Below, piece by piece: positions 25,451-34,792 of a DNA stretch of 64,000 bases. A program made the position numbers and the translations under genes. Source of the DNA: DATKCA01 sp035544675 (GTDB lineage Bacteria > Acidobacteriota > Thermoanaerobaculia > Gp7-AA8); the NCBI GenBank assembly GCA_035544675.1, contig DATKCA010000154.1, forward strand, positions 1 through 64,000. The letters are read 5' to 3'. The notes beneath the pieces are model-generated. The model was not told where the DNA came from, ran no database searches, and saw only the letters and a list, made by a program, of their open reading frames with translations. Every line of letters begins with the position of its first letter. Positions within the stretch are counted from its first letter, which is position 1.

Positions 25451-25506
25451 GGGGCGAAAAATGCTCCGATGCGCGCGGCCGGGAATGGCCTCGCCCAAAG
25501 GGCCGG

Positions 25507-27144
25507 TCAGACTCCGCGGCGTTTCACCACCACCTGCTCCGCCTCGTACGTCTGAATGGCCGACAGCGTCGTGCCCCGCAGGAACTCATCCGCGAACGCC
25601 TCGCTGAGAATGCGGCCGTCCATGTCGCGACCGACGGGCAGACCGGCGGCGAAGAGAATGGTCGGGACGATGTCGGCGACGTAGCCGGGCGCCGGGTTCG
25701 GCCTGTGGACGACGCCCTCACCCCGCAACAGCGCGAACCCGTCGTCGGAGCCGGGATCTTTGCGCAGCTCCCGCGCCAGGACGGCGTACGCATTTCCGGG
25801 CAGCTCCGGCGGCACGACCGCGGATGGAGAGCAGATCACCAGCAGGTCGCCGGGATGGGCGCGGGAGACTTCGGCCAGCATGCGATCGATGGCCTGCGCA
25901 TACGCGCGCAGAGCATCGCCCTTCGCCGAGGTGCGGGACGGCAGCTCGTTGGTGTAGATGTGGAGCGCACGCTGGGTTTCCGAGAAGCCCTCCAGCGCCA
26001 CGACTCGGAGATCGAGTCCGCTGCTGGCCGTCGCGGCCTGCATGGCGGCGCGGTCGAGCGCGAATGCCGCGACGATCTCCGCCCCCTTCACGGTCCCGCT
26101 GAACCGCTGCGTCACCGCGGTCATCACCGAATCGTTCGGCGGAGCGGGCAGTGGTTTCGTCGAGTCCGGCCAGCTGATCGCCGTTGCGTTGAGCCCGACG
26201 CGCTCGAAGAGAGTCCACAGCGGGAGCGAATCGCCGGCGGGGAGCTGTGCCGAGATCCGCTTCACCGGCGGGATGAGCCCCCAGGCGCGAAAGCCGACGC
26301 CGCTCGGCAGCAGGAGATAACGCTCCTCCGGATCGGACCCGCTGAGCGGCGTTCGGTAGGAAAAGCGGCCGGTGACGCCGTGCCGCGACGGCAGCTTTCC
26401 GGTCGCCAGCGTGGCCCACAGAGCTTTCCAGCTGGTCGTCTCGAACGGGGTGAGCCGCGTGAAGTAGGACGTCGCTGCAGTCCCCTCCAGGAAGGGCAGC
26501 AGTCCTTCCCCGCTCATCGTCACGATCCAGTCGTAAGGCAGGTTCCGAATGGCCACGAGAGTGACGTTGCGGCGTCCGGCCACATTGCCGACATCGGCAA
26601 CGACCACGTTGCGCCTCTCCGTGCGATAGCTCTCCCGCCGCTGGTAGAGGAAGAACGACGACAGCGCAATGAGCACGACGCCGATCACGAAGATCGTCCG
26701 CGACGTGCGCCGGTCCGCCGTCCGCTCGATGACCCAGAGCAGGAGGAGCAGGAACGACACGAATGTGATGAGGGTCGTGGCCTTGGAGAGGTTGCGCACC
26801 GCCCCGATGGGCAGGTAGATCCTGAACACCGTGAGGTTCATCCAGTAGATGGCCGAGGCGATGAACGCGGCCAGCACGACGAAGCCGAAGCCGTGCGCCC
26901 TGTACGACTCGAGTGCCGGCAGGCCGAAGATGCGCACCCGCAGCTTGCGAAGGAGCCAGAGCGCCGAGCCGAACAGCAGGCCGCAGATCACGCCGTACAC
27001 CAGCGTCACCGTGAGGAGCCTCATCGGCGTGATGTCCACCTGCGGGTTCAGGAAGTAGAGCAGGTGGGCCATGTAGAGCCCGAAGATGGCTCCGGCGGCA
27101 ACGCGTTTCAGGTACGCCCATCGGACGTGCAGCGACACGGGCAC
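25507..27144 (-). CDS. Membrane protein with alkaline-phosphatase-superfamily (type I phosphodiesterase-like) domain
   Basis: The 545-residue protein has about five N-terminal membrane helices (roughly residues 10-170) and then a large domain resembling the alkaline phosphatase/phosphodiesterase superfamily. TTSWKALWATLATGKLPSRHGV matches the nucleophile-region pattern, and the C-terminal PAPGYVADIVPTILFAAGLPVGRDMDG matches the metal-binding end of the fold. Several expected metal ligands are hard to place, so activity is uncertain. The GTG start at 27144 is only eight bases from the divergent methyltransferase start. Confidence 0.75.
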   Translation of the reverse strand: MPVSLHVRWAYLKRVAAGAIFGLYMAHLLYFLNPQVDITPMRLLTVTLVYGVICGLLFGSALWLLRKLRVRIFGLPALESYRAHGFGFVVLAAFIASAIYWMNLTVFRIYLPIGAVRNLSKATTLITFVSFLLLLLWVIERTADRRTSRTIFVIGVVLIALSSFFLYQRRESYRTERRNVVVADVGNVAGRRNVTLVAIRNLPYDWIVTMSGEGLLPFLEGTAATSYFTRLTPFETTSWKALWATLATGKLPSRHGVTGRFSYRTPLSGSDPEERYLLLPSGVGFRAWGLIPPVKRISAQLPAGDSLPLWTLFERVGLNATAISWPDSTKPLPAPPNDSVMTAVTQRFSGTVKGAEIVAAFALDRAAMQAATASSGLDLRVVALEGFSETQRALHIYTNELPSRTSAKGDALRAYAQAIDRMLAEVSRAHPGDLLVICSPSAVVPPELPGNAYAVLARELRKDPGSDDGFALLRGEGVVHRPNPAPGYVADIVPTILFAAGLPVGRDMDGRILSEAFADEFLRGTTLSAIQTYEAEQVVVKRRGV

Positions 27145-27152
27145 AGTCTAGT

Positions 27153-30100
27153 GTGGATCGCGCCGTGATCACCGCCGACGACGTGCGCGCATGCGCCACC
27201 CGCGCCGGCATCGCCGACCTTTTCCGCCGCCTCGGATATCCGGTGGCGCCGGTCAGGATCGAGTCCGAGGAGTGCGGGAGGGCGGGGATCAGGACGCCGT
27301 GGAACGGGAACGCCGAGATCTACCTGCTGGCCAGGAGCAGGCGGCTGGACGTGCTGCTGGTGGAGGGCGCGGTGGACGATGAATCGGTGCGAATATTCAT
27401 CAATGACTATTCAGCGCACAACGTTCTGACGAAAAATATAGTTGCAATTAATAAACACCAATCAGACACGCTATCAATATTCGGTTTATCAGAGCGTAAA
27501 TCGTTACTCCGACTGGACGTGAGGATCGGGCAGCCCAGCCGTCACGCCCTCGACCGGCTCAACCTCATGTCACTCCACGGAGCGGACGACCGCGCCGCGG
27601 GACGGATCATAGACCGCGCCCTCGATCGGGCCGCGGTGACCAGGCAGTTCTTCGTCCGCTTCCGCACGGCTCTCGGGCGCGTGACGGCTGCGCTGGCCGC
27701 CGCCCTCGCGTCGGCGGGTGCGGACGAGGTCCGGAACGAAGCGCTGCTGATCCTGTCGCGGCTGCTGTTCCTCTCCTTCATCCAGGAGAAGGGCTGGCTC
27801 AACGGCGAGCGGCGCTTCCTCATCGATCGCGTGGAGCGGTGTGTGGCGCATGACTGCGACTTCTTCTCCACGGTTCTCCTTCCGCTCTTCTTCGGCTGTC
27901 TGAATACGCCTGTCCTCGATCGCGCGGTCGATCTCGGGGCGATCCCGTACCTCAACGGCGGACTCTTCGAGCCCTCGACGTTCGAGCGGCGCCATCCCGA
28001 GCTTCACGTGCCGAACGACGTGATGTCCGACGTGCTCGAGAACGTGTTCGAGCGATTCGACTTCACGGTGGATGAAGGCGACACGGCGGGAACGCGGGTC
28101 GACCCGGAGATGCTCGGTCGCGTGTTCGAGTCGCTGATGGCCGCGGACGAGCGCGCGGCCAGCGGCAGCTTCTATTCGCCGAAGGAGATCGTCGACGCGC
28201 TCACCGCCGGGGCCATCGTGGAGTGGCTGGCAGGCGGAGAGCCGGCCGTCCGCGACGATCTGGCGGCGGTGTGCTGCGGCGGCGCGCCCACACCGCGATT
28301 GCGCGCGGCCTCGGCCAGCGTCCTGGAGCGCCTCCACTCCATCACCGTCCTCGATCCGGCCTGCGGCTCCGGCGCATTCCTGCTCTCCGCTCTGGATGTG
28401 ATCGAGCGGATCACGCGGGCGCTGTCCCCCGAGCGGCCCGCCGCTCTCCGCCAGCAGATCGTGGAGCGGTCGCTGTACGGCGTCGACGTGAAGCCGGAGG
28501 CGGTGCGCTTGTGCGAGCTGCGGCTGTGGCTGGCGATCGTGTCGACCGATGACGCCACGGTGGAGAACGTCCGCCCTCTCCCGAACCTCGATCGCAACGT
28601 CCTGCAGGGCAACTCGCTCCTCGGGCCGCTCGACTTCCTCGCGGCCGGCCGCGGCGGGGTGTACCGCGAGTGGGCCTACGGTCTGCGCGCGCAGCGCGAC
28701 CTCATCGCGCGCTATCGCACGGCCCGCCGCGACGAGCGTCCGGCCCTGTCCCGGCTCATCCGCGAGAACGACCGGCGCCTGGCCACCGACCTGCTCACGC
28801 AGGCCGTTGAGGATGACGAGAAGGAGCTGGCGCGGGTCGTGGCGCCGGCGCGCGACCTCTTTGGCGACGCGGCCGCGGTCGACGAGCAGCGCTGCCGCGA
28901 GCTGCAGGATCGCATCGCCGCCAATCGCGAAACGCTGGAGGATGTCGATGAAGGGCGGCTGGACTTCTTCTCGTTCGACGTCCACTTCGCGCACGTGCTC
29001 GCCGGCGGCGGCTTCGACGTCGTGGCCGGCAATCCGCCCTGGGTCCGTCACGAGCGGATCGATCGCATTTCGCGGCGCCAGTACCGCGAGCGCTACGCGT
29101 TGTTCCGCGGCTCGCGCGGCACCGCCGCGGTTCATCAGCCCGACCTGTCGATCGCGTTCGTCGAGAAAGCGGTCCTGCTGACCGCGCCCGGCGGCATCGT
29201 CTCCATGCTGCTGCCGGCCAAGATCGCCAACGCCGCCTACGCGTCGCGGCTGCGCCGCTTCGTCCGCGAAGAGCTCACCATCGTCGCCATCACCGACTGG
29301 ACCGGCGAGCGCCGCAACCTGTTCGATGCCGACACGTTTCCGCTCGGGCTGACCGTGCAGCGTCGCCGCCCCGGGCCGGATCAGCGGGTCACCATCGCCG
29401 CATCGGGCTCGACGTTCGCGACGCTCCAGAGCGGGCTCGAGGTCGCGCGAGCGGACGCGGCCTGGCGGCTCGTTCCGCCACCCATCGCCGCGATTCTCGA
29501 AAGGCTCCGGTCCCGTTTCGCACCGCTCGAAGAGACGCTCGCGCGCCGCCCTCTCATGGGGGTGAAGACCGGCGACAACAAGCGCTTCTTTCTCGAGGGA
29601 AGCATCTCGCGCGGGAAGCTGGTCACTACCGACTCCATCGCCATTCCGCTCGACGCCGTCTGCCGCTGCGTGCGCGGCCGCAACGTCCGGCGCTGGTCCT
29701 GCCAGGAGTCGGAGTGGATGCTGTGGCCTCCGCGCGGCGGCTGGCGCGACCTCCCGTCGTGGCTGCAGCAGCTCGCCGTGCGCCGCGGCGCAGAGCCCGC
29801 CGCGTTCCGGCTGTCGTTCGTGAGGCCCGAGCACGTCGGCGTCAAAGTGGCCTGGAAGGATGTGTCGCGCGCGATGGCCGCGGCCGTGCTGCCGGACGTG
29901 GTCCACATCTCCGGCCGTGCGTTTCCGCTCGTCCCGAACCAGACGCTGTACTCGATCGACTGCGCGTCGCTCGACGAGGCCTACGTCATCGCCGCGATGC
30001 TCAACTCGGTCGTCGCCGGCGCCCTGCTTCTCGAGACGGCCGAGCGCGCCAAGGACGATCACTTCCGCTACTTCGGCTCCCTGGTCGCGGCGCTCCCGCT

Positions 30101-30278
30101 GCCGCGCGTTCACGATCGTCCCGGCTTCCAGTCGCTCCTCCGCCTCTCCCGCTCCGCTCACCGGTTCGGCCGTGCGCCCGAGGAGCTGGAGGAGGTGGTG
30201 GCGGGGCTGTACGAGGTGACGGGGCGCGAGCTCTCGCTCCTCCGCGAGTGGTCCGAACGGAAGGTCGGTGCTCGCTGA
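27153..30278 (+). CDS. Eco57I-like N6-adenine DNA methyltransferase of a restriction/defence module
   Basis: The 1041-residue protein has a helical N-terminal region, a class I methyltransferase core with motif I DPACGSG (401-407) and catalytic motif NPPW (627-630), and a long C-terminal target-recognition-like part. The layout matches Eco57I-type or PglX/DrmMI-like enzymes that methylate adenine. A PD-(D/E)XK nuclease could lie in the N terminus, but I cannot identify its catalytic residues. A 120-bp stretch (27391-27510) is only about 36 percent GC in an otherwise 68 percent GC gene. The next gene, a helicase, overlaps by 11 bases. The start is GTG; another in-frame GTG lies 12 bases later. 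Confidence 0.88.
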   Translation: MDRAVITADDVRACATRAGIADLFRRLGYPVAPVRIESEECGRAGIRTPWNGNAEIYLLARSRRLDVLLVEGAVDDESVRIFINDYSAHNVLTKNIVAINKHQSDTLSIFGLSERKSLLRLDVRIGQPSRHALDRLNLMSLHGADDRAAGRIIDRALDRAAVTRQFFVRFRTALGRVTAALAAALASAGADEVRNEALLILSRLLFLSFIQEKGWLNGERRFLIDRVERCVAHDCDFFSTVLLPLFFGCLNTPVLDRAVDLGAIPYLNGGLFEPSTFERRHPELHVPNDVMSDVLENVFERFDFTVDEGDTAGTRVDPEMLGRVFESLMAADERAASGSFYSPKEIVDALTAGAIVEWLAGGEPAVRDDLAAVCCGGAPTPRLRAASASVLERLHSITVLDPACGSGAFLLSALDVIERITRALSPERPAALRQQIVERSLYGVDVKPEAVRLCELRLWLAIVSTDDATVENVRPLPNLDRNVLQGNSLLGPLDFLAAGRGGVYREWAYGLRAQRDLIARYRTARRDERPALSRLIRENDRRLATDLLTQAVEDDEKELARVVAPARDLFGDAAAVDEQRCRELQDRIAANRETLEDVDEGRLDFFSFDVHFAHVLAGGGFDVVAGNPPWVRHERIDRISRRQYRERYALFRGSRGTAAVHQPDLSIAFVEKAVLLTAPGGIVSMLLPAKIANAAYASRLRRFVREELTIVAITDWTGERRNLFDADTFPLGLTVQRRRPGPDQRVTIAASGSTFATLQSGLEVARADAAWRLVPPPIAAILERLRSRFAPLEETLARRPLMGVKTGDNKRFFLEGSISRGKLVTTDSIAIPLDAVCRCVRGRNVRRWSCQESEWMLWPPRGGWRDLPSWLQQLAVRRGAEPAAFRLSFVRPEHVGVKVAWKDVSRAMAAAVLPDVVHISGRAFPLVPNQTLYSIDCASLDEAYVIAAMLNSVVAGALLLETAERAKDDHFRYFGSLVAALPLPRVHDRPGFQSLLRLSRSAHRFGRAPEELEEVVAGLYEVTGRELSLLREWSERKVGAR

Positions 30279-31941
30279 ACATCAGCTCGTCGCTGTCGCC
30301 CGCATCGCTGAATTGATCGACGAATGCGGCGGCGCGATCCTGGCCGACGAGCCGGGACTCGGAAAGTCCTTCGTGGCCGCGGCGTGCGCGGCGGGAGAGG
30401 AGGGAGTGGAGGTGATCGTCCCCGCATCGCTGCGCAGCCAGTGGGCGGAGACGCTGTCGATGTTCGGCGCGACGGCGCGGATTCTCACGCACGACGGCAT
30501 CATCGGCGACCCCTTCGTTCCGCAGCCGCAGCGGAGGCTGGTGATCGTGGACGAGGCGCACGGCTTTCGCAACCCCCGCACGCAGCGATACGCGGCGCTG
30601 GCCCGTCGAACCGCCGGAGCGGGAGTCCTCTTGCTGACTGCGACGCCGATCTGCAACAGCGTCGATGACCTCAAGGCGCTCATCGACCTGGTGACGCCGG
30701 ATGACGGCCTCGCGGCGCGAGGGCTTCCCTCGATCGACAGCGCGTTCGAGAGGCGTGACCCCGAGGCGATCGCGGCGATCGTGTCGGCGCTCGTCATCCG
30801 GCGGACTCGCGGACAACTTCCCGAGCATCTGCAGTTCGGATCGCTGCGGCGGCGCGTGATCCGCCATCCCGCGAACGCCACGATCGACGCGGCGATCGAC
30901 GCGCTCCAGTTCCCGCTGGTCGCCCCGAGCGCGATCCTCCGGCAGTTCCTCCGTCGCCGGCTCGAGTCCAGCCCGGCCGCGCTGATGGAGTCTCTCCGCC
31001 GGCAGCGGCGTTTCTACGAGCGAGCGCTGGAATGCTTCGCCGCCGGCCGCACACTGCCCAAGCGCGAATACCGCCGCGTCTTCGCGCACGAAGAGGATGC
31101 CGACGCGTTTCAGCGGGTGCTCTTCTGGGAAGTGTTCGTGCCGCAGACGACGAGCGCGAGCGCCGCCGTCGTCGAGGACGAGATGCGGCGCATCGACGAG
31201 CTGATGGTGGCCACCGGCGAGATGGACGACCCCAAGCGCGAGACACTGATCGATCTCATCGGGTCTCCGGGAGAGCCGGTGCTGGTCTTCAGCGGCTGGG
31301 CGGCCACGGCCGCCGACCTGTGTGACGCGCTTCGCGCGCGGCGCCGCGTGGCCCTTGCCACGGGCCGCGCGCGTGATGCTGCCGGGCAGGCCATCGAGGC
31401 ATTCCGGCGCGGGGAGGCCGACGTGCTCGTCTCCACCGATCTGGGTGCCGAAGGGCTGAACCTGCAGCGCGCCGGCATGGTCATTCATTACGACATCCCC
31501 TGGAATCCCGTGAAGCTCGAGCAGCGCGACGGCCGCGCGCATCGCATCGGCCAGCAGCGCGACTCCGTCGAGGCGGTCTACTTCATCCCGGAGGGGCGCG
31601 ACAGCGGGGTGATGCCGGTCGTGGTGGCGAAGAATCGCGCGCGCCGGCGGGTCTTGAGCGGAGCGGCGCGCGCCGGCGACGGCCGGAACGGCCCTCGATC
31701 CGCCACGCTGCGCCCTCGCGTGACCGCCGGCGCCGCCATCGTCCCGTTCATCAGGGCGGTGGAGGCCAGCGGGTTCTCCGTACCGGATGAACTGGTCCGC
31801 CGGCACCGCGCCGGGCTGGAGCGGCTTCTCTTGTCGATGAGCGGAGAGTTCATCGACGCGCCCCGGCTCGCCGATCTCGCCGCCCTGGCGGAGCTCGAAC
31901 CGTGGGGGAGGTCACGGCTCATCCGGTTCGCGCACCTATAA
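30268..31941 (+). CDS. SNF2/superfamily 2 helicase partner of the methyltransferase
   Basis: The 557-residue protein has Walker A ADEPGLGKSF (26-35), DEAH box (95-98 in VIVDEAHGF), LLLTATP, and the SNF2-type motifs LVSTDLGAEGLNLQRA and QRDGRAHRIGQQRD. It would translocate on double-stranded DNA. Its GTG start overlaps the methyltransferase by 11 bases, so the two are translated together. A SNF2 helicase plus adenine methyltransferase recalls drmD-drmMI of class 1 DISARM, but drmA, drmB and drmC are absent from the window. Confidence 0.88.
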   Translation: MLAEHQLVAVARIAELIDECGGAILADEPGLGKSFVAAACAAGEEGVEVIVPASLRSQWAETLSMFGATARILTHDGIIGDPFVPQPQRRLVIVDEAHGFRNPRTQRYAALARRTAGAGVLLLTATPICNSVDDLKALIDLVTPDDGLAARGLPSIDSAFERRDPEAIAAIVSALVIRRTRGQLPEHLQFGSLRRRVIRHPANATIDAAIDALQFPLVAPSAILRQFLRRRLESSPAALMESLRRQRRFYERALECFAAGRTLPKREYRRVFAHEEDADAFQRVLFWEVFVPQTTSASAAVVEDEMRRIDELMVATGEMDDPKRETLIDLIGSPGEPVLVFSGWAATAADLCDALRARRRVALATGRARDAAGQAIEAFRRGEADVLVSTDLGAEGLNLQRAGMVIHYDIPWNPVKLEQRDGRAHRIGQQRDSVEAVYFIPEGRDSGVMPVVVAKNRARRRVLSGAARAGDGRNGPRSATLRPRVTAGAAIVPFIRAVEASGFSVPDELVRRHRAGLERLLLSMSGEFIDAPRLADLAALAELEPWGRSRLIRFAHL

Positions 31942-31948
31942 TCGCCCC

Positions 31949-33355
31949 GTGGACCTGCTCATCCTCGACGACGAGGCCTCACTGCGTGACTTCCTTGGGA
32001 TCGTGTTCGAGGAGGAGGGGTGGCGCGTGGAGGCCGCGGCGAACCTGGCCGAGGCGCGGGTGTGTCTGCAGAAGAACGAGCCGGATCTCATCCTGTGCGA
32101 CCTCATGGTCCCGGACGGCTCCGGGATCGAGCTGCTGCGCGAGGCCAAGGAGAAGAACCCGTCCATCGCGGTCATCATGATCACGGCCCACACCTCGACG
32201 AAGTCGGCGGTGGAGGCTCTGAAGGCCGGCGCGTTCGACTACATCGCCAAGCCCTTCGACATTGAAGAGCTGAAGATCATCGTCCGCAAGGCGGTGGAGC
32301 GGAAAGAGCTCGAGGACGAGAACCTTCACCTCCGCTCCGCGCTGGAAGAGCGCTTCACGTTCGCCAACATCATCGGCAAGAGCTCGAAGATGCAGGAGAT
32401 CTTCTCGATCGTGCAGCGGATCGCGCGTACGACGTCGACGGTCCTGATCTCCGGCGAGTCGGGCACGGGAAAAGAGCTGATCGCCCGGGCCATTCACTAC
32501 AACTCCGGCCGGCGGGGCAAGTTCGTTTCGATCAACTGCGGCGCGCTGCCCGAGACGCTGCTCGAGTCCGAGCTCTTCGGACACGAGCGCGGCGCATTCA
32601 CCGGCGCGATCCGCGAGAAGCGCGGCCTGTTCCACGAGGCCGATCGGGGGACGATCTTCCTCGACGAGATCGGCGAGACGTCCACGGCCATGCAGATCAA
32701 GCTGCTGCGCGTGCTGCAGGACCGCGTCGTGCGCAGGGTGGGGTCCACTGTCGAGGTCACCGTCGATGTCCGCGTCATCGCCGCGACCAACCGCGATCTC
32801 GCGGACTCGATCCAGAAGGGCACGTTCCGCGAGGACCTCTTCTATCGCATCAACGTCATCCCCATCGAGCTGCCGCCGCTGCGGCATCGAAAGGAAGACA
32901 TCCCTCTGCTCGTCGAGCACTTCATCGCCAAGTTCGGCGCGAACCTCGGTGTCGAGCCGCGGCGGATCTCATCGGACGCCATGCGGGCCATCGAGAAGTA
33001 TCACTGGCCTGGAAACGTCCGCGAGCTGGAGAACGTGGTGGAGCGGATGCTCGCGCTGGAGACGTCCGACAACCTCACGACCAAGTCGCTGCCCGAGCAC
33101 GTCCTTCTGGGCGGCCGGATTCCCGACGCCACCTTCGACCTGCCGGCGGAGGGTATCTCGCTGCAGGATCACCTCGAGGCCATCGGCAAGATCTTCATGC
33201 TCAAGGCGCTGGAGCGGGCCGGAGGAGTGCAGACGCAGGCCGCCGAGCTGCTGAGGATGTCATTCCGTTCGTTCCGCTACTACGCGAAAAAGTACGAGCT
33301 GCTTCCGAAGGACGGGAAGCACGAGGATGTCGTCGAGGTCGAGAGTGAGCAGTAG
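31949..33355 (+). CDS. NtrC/PilR-family sigma-54-dependent response regulator
   Basis: The 468-residue protein has a receiver domain with phosphorylatable D51, T79 and K101. A sigma-54 AAA+ domain follows (Walker A GESGTGKE at 169-176, GAFTGA loop at 215-220), then a C-terminal Fis-type helix-turn-helix (about 425-455). When phosphorylated it would open sigma-54 promoters. No histidine kinase is adjacent. A consensus sigma-54 promoter occurs in the window at 40687. The start is GTG, seven bases after the helicase stop. Confidence 0.92.
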   Translation: MDLLILDDEASLRDFLGIVFEEEGWRVEAAANLAEARVCLQKNEPDLILCDLMVPDGSGIELLREAKEKNPSIAVIMITAHTSTKSAVEALKAGAFDYIAKPFDIEELKIIVRKAVERKELEDENLHLRSALEERFTFANIIGKSSKMQEIFSIVQRIARTTSTVLISGESGTGKELIARAIHYNSGRRGKFVSINCGALPETLLESELFGHERGAFTGAIREKRGLFHEADRGTIFLDEIGETSTAMQIKLLRVLQDRVVRRVGSTVEVTVDVRVIAATNRDLADSIQKGTFREDLFYRINVIPIELPPLRHRKEDIPLLVEHFIAKFGANLGVEPRRISSDAMRAIEKYHWPGNVRELENVVERMLALETSDNLTTKSLPEHVLLGGRIPDATFDLPAEGISLQDHLEAIGKIFMLKALERAGGVQTQAAELLRMSFRSFRYYAKKYELLPKDGKHEDVVEVESEQ

Positions 33356-33812
33356 GTGGGCCGTCGCTCTCATGATCGCCATCGCCGGCTGTACGCAGCC
33401 GCCGGCGCAGCCTCCAACCATGCAATCTGAGGCCTCGTCGCTTCCGACCGTGACGTTTCCCGACGGCTACGTGGTGCGTGTGGAGGTGGCCGCGACCGAC
33501 GAGCTGCGCGCCCGGGGCCTGATGTTCCGCGACCGGCTTCGCGAGGGCTACGGGATGATCTTCATCTTCGCCCGGATGGACGTGTATCCGTTCTGGATGA
33601 AGAACACGCTCATTCCGCTCGACATGATCTGGATCGACGACGACAGACGGATCGCCCATGTGAAGCACGACGTGCAGCCCTGCCAGGCCGATCCGTGTCC
33701 GAGCCATGACCCCGGCGTTCCGGCGCGCTACGTCCTGGAAGTGGCGGGCGGTGTCGCGCGCCAGCACGGCCTCAGGGAAGGGGATCGGCTCCAGTTTTCG
33801 GGCCTGCCGTAG
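33327..33812 (+). CDS. DUF192 lipoprotein
   Basis: The 161-residue protein has a lipoprotein signal (lipobox IAGC, Cys at about 22) and a DUF192 domain: ELRARGLMFRDRLREGYGMIF, PFWMKNTLIPLDMIWID, then VLEVAGGVARQHGLREGD. DUF192 proteins are small exported beta-barrel proteins of unknown function. The start ATG lies 29 bases inside the response regulator gene in another frame, so translation is probably coupled to it. Confidence 0.88.
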   Translation: MSSRSRVSSRWAVALMIAIAGCTQPPAQPPTMQSEASSLPTVTFPDGYVVRVEVAATDELRARGLMFRDRLREGYGMIFIFARMDVYPFWMKNTLIPLDMIWIDDDRRIAHVKHDVQPCQADPCPSHDPGVPARYVLEVAGGVARQHGLREGDRLQFSGLP

Positions 33813-33834
33813 TTACAGTCCGGCCTCCCGCGGA

Positions 33835-34764
33835 ATGGCCGCCGGAAAAGGCGGCGTTTCGAAGAGAACCGTGTTCCGATCGAAGGGCCAGAACCTCCAC
33901 TCCGTCTACGTGCTGCTGTTTCTCTGCATCGCGTTCTTCTTCCTCGAGCACCAGGACGCGGACAAATATGCCCGGCTGTTCTCGTTCAATGCCGACGCGG
34001 TCGCGAGCGGCGAGATCTGGCGCCTGCTCACGTACCAGTTCACGCAGGCGGGGCAGGGGTGGTTCGCGTTTCCCAAGCCCGTCGTCCTGTTTTTCACGCT
34101 GCTGCTGCTCTACCTCATGGGCTCGGCGCTGGAGGAGGCGTGGGGAACGGCTCACTTCCTGGCGTTCTTCCTGATCTCGGCGGTGGTCTCGGCATTCGCC
34201 GCGGCCATCCTGGGCATCCCGCTCCTCGGGTCCTACTTCGTCAATTTCACTCTTCTGTTCGCATACGCGGCGACGTATCCGCAGCAGACGTTCTTTCTGT
34301 TCGGCGTGATGCCTGTGCGCGTGCGGTGGCTCGCGTACGTTGCGGCCGCGGTTCTCCTGGCGGGGGTCGTGGCCGGAGGTGACTCGAACACGGCCGCCTT
34401 CGCCGGCGCTGCCGCGGCGTTCCTCTACTACCTCAGCCAGCGCGTCCGTATCGTCATGATCGATCCGAACCTCGAGAGCGCGCCGGCCGACAATGCATCG
34501 ATCCGCAACGCGGCGCGCTTCGTGGCCGTGAAAAAGGCGGTGGCCGGCGAACGTGCGGCCGAAGTCGACCGCCTCATCACGCAGTTCGAGCGCGAGATCG
34601 TGAAGGGCGTGAACATCTGTCCTCCGCCCGACTACAAGCCGGAGAATGCCGACGGCTACTGCATCCGCTGTGACGGCTTCGCGGAGTGCTCGGCGAGGTA
34701 CCTCGCGTTGAATCGCCCCCCCGCGGCCGTGCCTGAGGCTCCGGCGGTGCCGGAAGGGACCTAG
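33835..34764 (+). CDS. Rhomboid-like membrane protein without the catalytic serine motif
   Basis: The 309-residue protein has six hydrophobic segments in a rhomboid-like order, with the loop-1 WRLLTYQFTQ signature and ALEEAWGTAHFLAFFL. At the place of the rhomboid GxSG motif it reads GSYFVNFTLLFAYA, so the catalytic serine appears absent, as in pseudo-rhomboids and derlins. The soluble C terminus has a CPPPDYKPENADGYCIRCDGF cysteine cluster. ATG 33835 is chosen because the longer upstream frame overlaps the DUF192 gene. The stop lies in a GGCCTCGGG repeat. Confidence 0.75.
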   Translation: MAAGKGGVSKRTVFRSKGQNLHSVYVLLFLCIAFFFLEHQDADKYARLFSFNADAVASGEIWRLLTYQFTQAGQGWFAFPKPVVLFFTLLLLYLMGSALEEAWGTAHFLAFFLISAVVSAFAAAILGIPLLGSYFVNFTLLFAYAATYPQQTFFLFGVMPVRVRWLAYVAAAVLLAGVVAGGDSNTAAFAGAAAAFLYYLSQRVRIVMIDPNLESAPADNASIRNAARFVAVKKAVAGERAAEVDRLITQFEREIVKGVNICPPPDYKPENADGYCIRCDGFAECSARYLALNRPPAAVPEAPAVPEGT

Positions 34765-34792
34765 CCCGGGCCTCGGGCCTCGGGCCTCGGGT
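34762..34792. repeat. Tandem GGCCTCGGG repeat between convergent stop codons
   Basis: Three tandem copies of GGGCCTCGG fill the whole 27-bp gap between the rhomboid-like gene stop (34762-34764) and the convergent zinc-ribbon gene stop (34792-34794). Confidence 0.75.

Noticed and set aside
27384..27513. Insertion sequence remnant in the methyltransferase gene
   Set aside because: The AT-rich stretch has no terminal inverted repeats or target duplications and keeps the reading frame.
27570..30161. 863-codon open frame antisense to the methyltransferase
   Set aside because: High GC suppresses stop codons on the opposite strand; the + strand frame has clear methyltransferase motifs and the antisense product has none.
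27153..31941. Complete DISARM or BREX system
   Set aside because: Only methyltransferase and helicase genes are present; the flanking genes are a membrane phosphatase-like protein and a sigma-54 regulator, with no drmABC, pglZ or brxC.
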